From the NCBI GenBank assembly GCA_959599615.1, contig CAUGKA010000020.1, positions 1-18,304 on the forward strand: 18,304 bases of DNA, given 5' to 3'. The position numbers and the translations under genes are program-made. Shown piece by piece: positions 14,064 through 18,304 of the stretch. Numbering within the stretch: the stretch's first letter is position 1; each line of letters starts with the position of its first letter. The DNA is from an uncultured Collinsella sp. Lineage in GTDB: Bacteria > Actinomycetota > Coriobacteriia > Coriobacteriales > Coriobacteriaceae. Under the pieces are notes generated by a model that worked only from the letters and a program-made list of their open reading frames with translations, did not search any database and had not been told where the DNA came from.

Positions 14064-16772
14064 CTAAAAACCAAAATCAGCAACAGGGGCAAACGAAACA
14101 GCGATGGTGTACGTCTCGCGCCAAACGATCTTGCCCGTCTCGCGCTCACGGCAGACCAGATAGTACGGGTCCTTGGCCGAGAACCCACCCGCCGCATGCA
14201 GCGCAAACTTGGCATGCACCACGCGCTCCTGCGAGTTAGCAGAAGTCTTGTTGGCATGCGCTTTGACCGTATCGCTCACCTCGTTGCCGCTTGCGTCGGT
14301 AAACACCAGCTCGTACTCGCACGGCAAGACCTTGCCTTGGGCGGGCTCTTCCTGGATCAGGTTGACCGAGAAGAGCGAGTTGGCCACACGGCGCCCCTCG
14401 CTCAGCACGCGAAGCGTCGCCGCGCGCGTGTCGACAAAGTCCTTGGAACCCGAGCGTGCACGCCAAAATCCGATAACAGGCACGCAGAGCTCCTGCAGGC
14501 TCATGCCGCCGTGGACGTAGTTGTTAGTCCCGCCGGGACGCCTAATGTGCACGTTCTCGCGCGGGGCAAACCCCTCAAAGCCGGCACCCAAACGTCCAAT
14601 GTCAACATTAACAAACACCCCGCGCACCTCGTCAGAAAGCTTGGTCACGGCCTCGTTGGGCACAACCAGATGACGCTTGCCGTGCATGACGGGAGCGTCA
14701 AGGAAGGGAAGGTCTGGCTTGCCGAGCATCTGGCACTCGCTGAGCTCCCGACGCGTGTAGATAAAGCCGTGGTCCGCCGTTATAACAACACGCGCGCCCG
14801 GGGCGTCGGTGCACACGCGGCGCGCCAACGCGGCAAGTTCCTCCACGGTGTCCGCGCAGGCATCGAAGACGTCATCCTGCGTAGCGGCCTTCTCGCCCGT
14901 GGCATCGATCTTGTTGTGGTAGAGATAAACGAGCTTGGAGTCTTTGAGCAGCGCCTTGCGCTCGGTTCCCGCCATGTTGAGGTATGCGCTCGAGCGCAAG
15001 GCGCGAGCCGTGGACTCAACGTGGGTAAGCACAGCCTCGCGCTGCGGAGTCGTCGCAGTGGGCATGCCGTCAGCCAGCACAAACGAGCCATCCGCTGCAA
15101 GCTTAAGCGCTTGGTGCGGCAGCAGCGCAGGCATACCCACCTCGGTAATGGAGGGAAAGACCGCCTGCATGCTAGAGACCTTGACGTTACCGCCGCGCTC
15201 GCGCTCGAGCAGCGCCGCGACGTCGCAGGCCACCTCATAGCGCAGCGCGTCGCTCACGATAACGACCGTCGTTTTGGCAGAGCCCACAAAGGCGGGCAGC
15301 ACATGCCAGTAGAACTCATCCTGCCGTTCGGGCCCCTCGATGTAGCCGCAATCGGCCCACTCCCCTTGCGCAGCGGATGTCCAGCAGGCATTGGCATCGG
15401 CCAAGAACCAGTTACTGTAGAGATTCTCCGCCCAGTCCACTACGGCTCGGGCAGGCTCCTCGAGCACATCGCACTCGACGGAGCGTGCCCGCAAATACGC
15501 GGTGCACATATGGCGATAGGCAGCGTCCATGGCATACCAATCGGACGTGTAGGCATCCCACACCCGCTGGGGCTGCGCCAGATGGAACCCGCCCGCGTGC
15601 GCCTGCCTAAACGCACACACATCGGCCACGGCGACAAGCAGGTCAAAGTAGCTCTCGACACGGCGGTACCAGCTCAGGTCGCAGCGACGCGCCGCAAAGG
15701 TGCGCGCGTCCTCAACACGGTCCGCGCCCTGAGCAAACGAGCAGAACAGTTGCGAGAGCACGGCCTCATTGACGCACGGGAACACATCAAGCGAGGCTAT
15801 CACATCGATCGGCAGGGCCTCAAACCGCGCAAAGAGCCCGCGGGCGTCCTCCACCAAACGGCAGATCTCAAATAAATCCTCGCTCGACACCTGGGCATCG
15901 GCAGCCTGGTCCCACGTGCGCACCGCCTCAAGACAATAGGGACCATAGGCAGGAGCCGCAAAACGCTCGAGTCCCTTGAGCGCTCCCTCGGGAAGCGCTG
16001 TGGATGCCGCCGTAAGAAGCACATGGGATGCCAGTGCAAGCAGCGAATCACGCTCATACAGCGGCCCCTCAAACCCATAGCAACGCACAATGAAGGCAGA
16101 AAGGACATCGCGCACGCAGTACTTGTCCGCCAACTCGGCCAGTGCATCGGGGCCCTCGTGCAGCAGCGTGGTCATGCAACCGCGCAGCACAAACGCGGGC
16201 CGCGCGTCGCCAGGCTCTTTACCGCCAAAAATCACCGTAAGGATGCCGAGTTCGATATCGGATGCGCCCGAGGCATGCGGAACACACGCGGCAAACTTAG
16301 CGCAGCGGGTCTTGGCGTCAAAGAACGCCTTGTGCTCGCGCAGACTCTCGCGCACGGCGTCGATATTCTCAATACCCAGCTGATCGGCCAAAAGCGAAAG
16401 ATAGTCAGCCTGGAACCGATCGGCATACAGCTCAACATCGGCAAGCCAATCGCCCTCAAGCCTGCCGCGCGGGCAACGGCGATACAGCAAGATATCGCTC
16501 GCAGGGTCATCGCGGTTGATGAGCTTCTTGACGGCAAACATGCGGCCCTCGCAGGCCTCGACAAACCGCACCGGACGCTCAAAGTCACCGTGAGCAGGCA
16601 TAACGCCATCATCGGCCCCCGCGCCGTCGAAACCCTCGGCGGCCAATCGCTCAAACTCAGGAGCAAACTCACCGTCCGCATCGTGCCAAACCACAACACG
16701 GCGCGGCGCGCATGAGGACAACGGCTGCAAAAAACGCAGCTTGAGCTGTTCTTCTACATCGATCTTGGGCAT
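14064..16772 (-). CDS. pglZ: BREX-1 system phosphatase PglZ (type A)
   Basis: A 902-residue protein of the alkaline-phosphatase superfamily, the hallmark gene of BREX. The N-terminus has the family's VVWHDADGEF (27-36). The catalytic PglZ domain shows VIVSDALRYE (504-513, metal Asp), SITEVGMPALLP (541-552, with Thr543 in the nucleophile position), VVITADHGFIYTR (662-674, metal Asp-His) and GGTNNYVHGGMSLQE (747-761, metal His). All metal-site residues appear intact, so the protein looks active. It has no signal peptide or membrane segment. In BREX, PglZ works with PglX and BrxB to mark self DNA and block phage replication; its exact activity is still debated. The ATG follows TAAGGA at 6 nt and the gene lies 23 bp behind the pglX fragment, in one operon. 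Confidence 0.96.
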   Translation of the reverse strand: MPKIDVEEQLKLRFLQPLSSCAPRRVVVWHDADGEFAPEFERLAAEGFDGAGADDGVMPAHGDFERPVRFVEACEGRMFAVKKLINRDDPASDILLYRRCPRGRLEGDWLADVELYADRFQADYLSLLADQLGIENIDAVRESLREHKAFFDAKTRCAKFAACVPHASGASDIELGILTVIFGGKEPGDARPAFVLRGCMTTLLHEGPDALAELADKYCVRDVLSAFIVRCYGFEGPLYERDSLLALASHVLLTAASTALPEGALKGLERFAAPAYGPYCLEAVRTWDQAADAQVSSEDLFEICRLVEDARGLFARFEALPIDVIASLDVFPCVNEAVLSQLFCSFAQGADRVEDARTFAARRCDLSWYRRVESYFDLLVAVADVCAFRQAHAGGFHLAQPQRVWDAYTSDWYAMDAAYRHMCTAYLRARSVECDVLEEPARAVVDWAENLYSNWFLADANACWTSAAQGEWADCGYIEGPERQDEFYWHVLPAFVGSAKTTVVIVSDALRYEVACDVAALLERERGGNVKVSSMQAVFPSITEVGMPALLPHQALKLAADGSFVLADGMPTATTPQREAVLTHVESTARALRSSAYLNMAGTERKALLKDSKLVYLYHNKIDATGEKAATQDDVFDACADTVEELAALARRVCTDAPGARVVITADHGFIYTRRELSECQMLGKPDLPFLDAPVMHGKRHLVVPNEAVTKLSDEVRGVFVNVDIGRLGAGFEGFAPRENVHIRRPGGTNNYVHGGMSLQELCVPVIGFWRARSGSKDFVDTRAATLRVLSEGRRVANSLFSVNLIQEEPAQGKVLPCEYELVFTDASGNEVSDTVKAHANKTSANSQERVVHAKFALHAAGGFSAKDPYYLVCRERETGKIVWRETYTIAVSFAPVADFGF

Positions 16773-16795
16773 GAATATCCTTACCGTATTTGCAG

Positions 16796-17764
16796 TTACT
16801 TAATCTTTGCCAGCACATCCTGAAACTTGGCGTAGTTGACCTTAACGCCATCATCCAGGTCGATCTTAATCATCTGGTCTGCCAAGTGGTGCAGCTTCTC
16901 CTCGTAGCCAATGGTCTCTTTGAGCTGGTCATTGAGTTTTTTCACGCGCTTATCCAAGCGCACGCGCTCGCCGCGCTCGGCACTGGCAAGGGCATCGTTG
17001 GCATAGCCGATCTGGGCACGGTAACGCTCCTGCTGCTCATGCACATAGTCGGTGCGGATGCGAGCCAACAGGTCGGGCTGATAGCGATGCATGTAAACAA
17101 GGCACTTGAAGCCGTTCTTTTTGCCGCTATCGAACAGCCAGTAGATGGGGCGCTTCCTATAGGTCTGGCAGTGGTCCTTAAAGAAGTCCTTCAAAAAGTA
17201 GGTGCGGATTACCTCGCGCGAGGTACCCTTGCCGCCGAGCGACTCGGCAATAAAGACCAGGTTCTGCTCGAGCGTCTCCTCGCCGTACACGGTGCGCACA
17301 AAGTCGATAAAGTAGCGCACGACGTCGTCGTCAAAGTACTCGTCATCGGTGATGGGCAGCACGTTGTCGGCATCGGGCATAAAGGTCACGTGCGCGGGAT
17401 TGGGCATCTTGGCCAGATAGTCGTCGACCGTGGCACCCTGATCGGCCAGGACCAGGCCATCCACGTCCAGCGAATAGCGACCAAACATGCAGCCCACGGC
17501 GTAGCTTATGAGCGACGTGATCTCGTCGCGCTTGGTGCGCACGTATTTATTGCCCTTATAGCTCTCGGGAATCTCATCGGCGGTGTCGAAGATGCGCGCC
17601 ACCGAGACATACTTGTCCTCGACCTCGATGGGCACCTCGCCCTCCATGTTGTAGATCTTGGCAAAGATTCGGTTGAGTTCCTCCTCGTTAGCGCGAAGCT
17701 GCTCAAAGCGAGCATTGACCTCGGCCTTGCGGGCCTCGTATTTTTCTTGAAGTAAAGTGGCCAT
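16796..17764 (-). CDS. pglX: PglX C-terminal fragment (BREX-1 adenine methyltransferase, catalytic half missing)
   Basis: These 322 residues match the C-terminal quarter of PglX, a protein usually about 1,200 long: the RFEQLRANEEELNRIF segment (19-34), ISYAVGCMFGRYSLD (86-100), and RPIYWLFDSGKKNGFK (205-220) with its following MHRY are family hallmarks. The methyltransferase domain with its NPPY motif and SAM-binding site, and the target-recognition region, are absent. The frame is intact, with ATG at 17764 and a GAGGG-type ribosome binding site; an in-frame TAA lies just upstream, so no longer protein can be read here. Upstream sequence is AT-rich and unrelated. It may be a remnant, one half of a split pglX, or a docking site for a variable N-terminal part encoded elsewhere. 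It sits in the normal pglX position, 23 bp before pglZ. Confidence 0.88.
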   Translation of the reverse strand: MATLLQEKYEARKAEVNARFEQLRANEEELNRIFAKIYNMEGEVPIEVEDKYVSVARIFDTADEIPESYKGNKYVRTKRDEITSLISYAVGCMFGRYSLDVDGLVLADQGATVDDYLAKMPNPAHVTFMPDADNVLPITDDEYFDDDVVRYFIDFVRTVYGEETLEQNLVFIAESLGGKGTSREVIRTYFLKDFFKDHCQTYRKRPIYWLFDSGKKNGFKCLVYMHRYQPDLLARIRTDYVHEQQERYRAQIGYANDALASAERGERVRLDKRVKKLNDQLKETIGYEEKLHHLADQMIKIDLDDGVKVNYAKFQDVLAKIK

Positions 17765-17909
17765 ATTTGACCGCCCTCTCATTTAAAAACGCCGACTAAT
17801 TTCATTTAAAAGGTCACTTTCGAGAGACAGCGAGCCTCTTTGCGATAAAAAACGTTGGAAGTTCATTCGACACACCGTTCTTCGCAATCAAAGATGAAAC
17901 ATCTCTTAC
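17765..17909. other. AT-rich gap before the pglX fragment
   Basis: 145 bp of lower-GC sequence between the upstream unknown gene and the pglX fragment. It contains two CATTTAAAA direct repeats (17781-17789, 17803-17811) and a small AGATG/CATCT hairpin (17892-17904). No PglX-like codons and no convincing promoter were found. It is a candidate breakpoint of the event that removed the PglX N-terminus. Confidence 0.5.
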
Positions 17910-18304
17910 TCACTGATTTGCGTCACCAGTAAGTTCCCATTTTCGATTAGAACGTGAATAAGCAATAAGCCCTTGGGCCTTCAGCTCACCAAGTAATTTA
18001 TCTAAATTACGCTTAGATAGCTCACAGTCCTTCCCGAGATCATCTTTATTTGAGTAAGTCCCCTTCGATATTCGAGACAAAACCAATTGGCGTTTGTTTT
18101 CCCACTCCCGTTCTGAGGTCTCTTTCTTGCGGGCAATTTCTTCCGCCTCGTATATAGCCTCGGACTTAACCACAGCAATCCAATCAATGAGAGTGCTGCA
18201 TTTAAGAAATAGACGAGAACTCACCTCAAATGAATCCGCTCCAATGAGATCTTTTCCTGGCATACCGTTTTCAAAAGCAATGAAATCTACACCGTTCTTA
18301 TCGA
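17910..18304 (-). CDS. unknown protein with winged-helix-like C-terminus (partial, 5' end beyond window)
   Basis: The frame is open from the right edge, so only the last ~130 residues are seen, and an internal ATG at 18263 is not taken as the start. A charged helical segment (EAEEIARKKETSEREWENKRQL) leads into about 45 residues, SKGTYSNKDDLGKDCELSKRNLDKLLGELKAQGLIAYSRSNRKWELTG in content, whose helix-turn-helix and final beta-hairpin pattern suggests a winged helix binding DNA. I do not recognise the family. It is markedly AT-rich compared with pglZ and brxL and shares strand with the BREX operon. Its position where the PglX methyltransferase half should be suggests that it came in by insertion or rearrangement. 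Confidence 0.6.
   Translation of the reverse strand, partial: DKNGVDFIAFENGMPGKDLIGADSFEVSSRLFLKCSTLIDWIAVVKSEAIYEAEEIARKKETSEREWENKRQLVLSRISKGTYSNKDDLGKDCELSKRNLDKLLGELKAQGLIAYSRSNRKWELTGDANQ

Noticed and set aside
1..18304. tRNA, rRNA, CRISPR array, transposase or integrase genes
   Set aside because: None was seen on reading both strands; repeats present are short palindromes without regular spacing.

Overview
The window is high-GC bacterial DNA. The codon use, the genome-wide style of short GGGACGTT/GGGGACAGG palindromic repeats and the gene content fit a Coriobacteriia gut actinobacterium, most likely Collinsella or a close relative. This is inferred from pattern recognition, not from a database search. 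No rRNA, tRNA, CRISPR array or transposase gene was seen.

Left part (1-9122) is ordinary chromosome. On the minus strand lie the 5' part of a DegV-family lipid-binding protein (cut by the window edge), a MarR-type regulator, a stand-alone tRNA-synthetase B3/B4-domain protein and ATP-dependent phosphoenolpyruvate carboxykinase (pckA). A Wzx/MATE-like membrane flippase (plus) converges on a PPP-type metallophosphoesterase (minus). A K+/H+ antiporter with two C-terminal RCK_C domains (plus) follows. The spaces between genes hold several repeat families: two inverted copies of a 41-bp hairpin that probably act as terminators, a REP-like cluster, a 123-bp element with 18-bp perfect terminal inverted repeats, and a 19-bp dispersed repeat. 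A perfect 16-bp palindrome of LacI/CcpA type lies upstream of pckA, and the B3/B4 gene has a strongly structured leader.

Right part (9137-18304) is a phage-defence island, all on the minus strand. Read in the direction of transcription it contains: the 3' end of an AT-rich unknown gene with a winged-helix-like C-terminus; a C-terminal fragment of PglX (BREX DNA methyltransferase) lacking the catalytic half; full-length PglZ; full-length BrxL with an unusual low-complexity N-terminus; an unrecognised 454-residue protein; an unrecognised acidic 65-residue protein; then a separate AT-rich DUF3800 nuclease-like gene with its own promoter, palindromes and a strong terminator hairpin directly before its ribosome binding site. 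The pglX-pglZ-brxL order is that of type 1 BREX, whose remaining genes (brxA, brxB, brxC and the pglX methyltransferase half) would have to lie beyond the right edge.

The most promising leads are the truncated pglX next to foreign-looking DNA, the unknown 454 aa + 65 aa pair co-transcribed behind brxL, and the attenuator-like leader of the DUF3800 gene.
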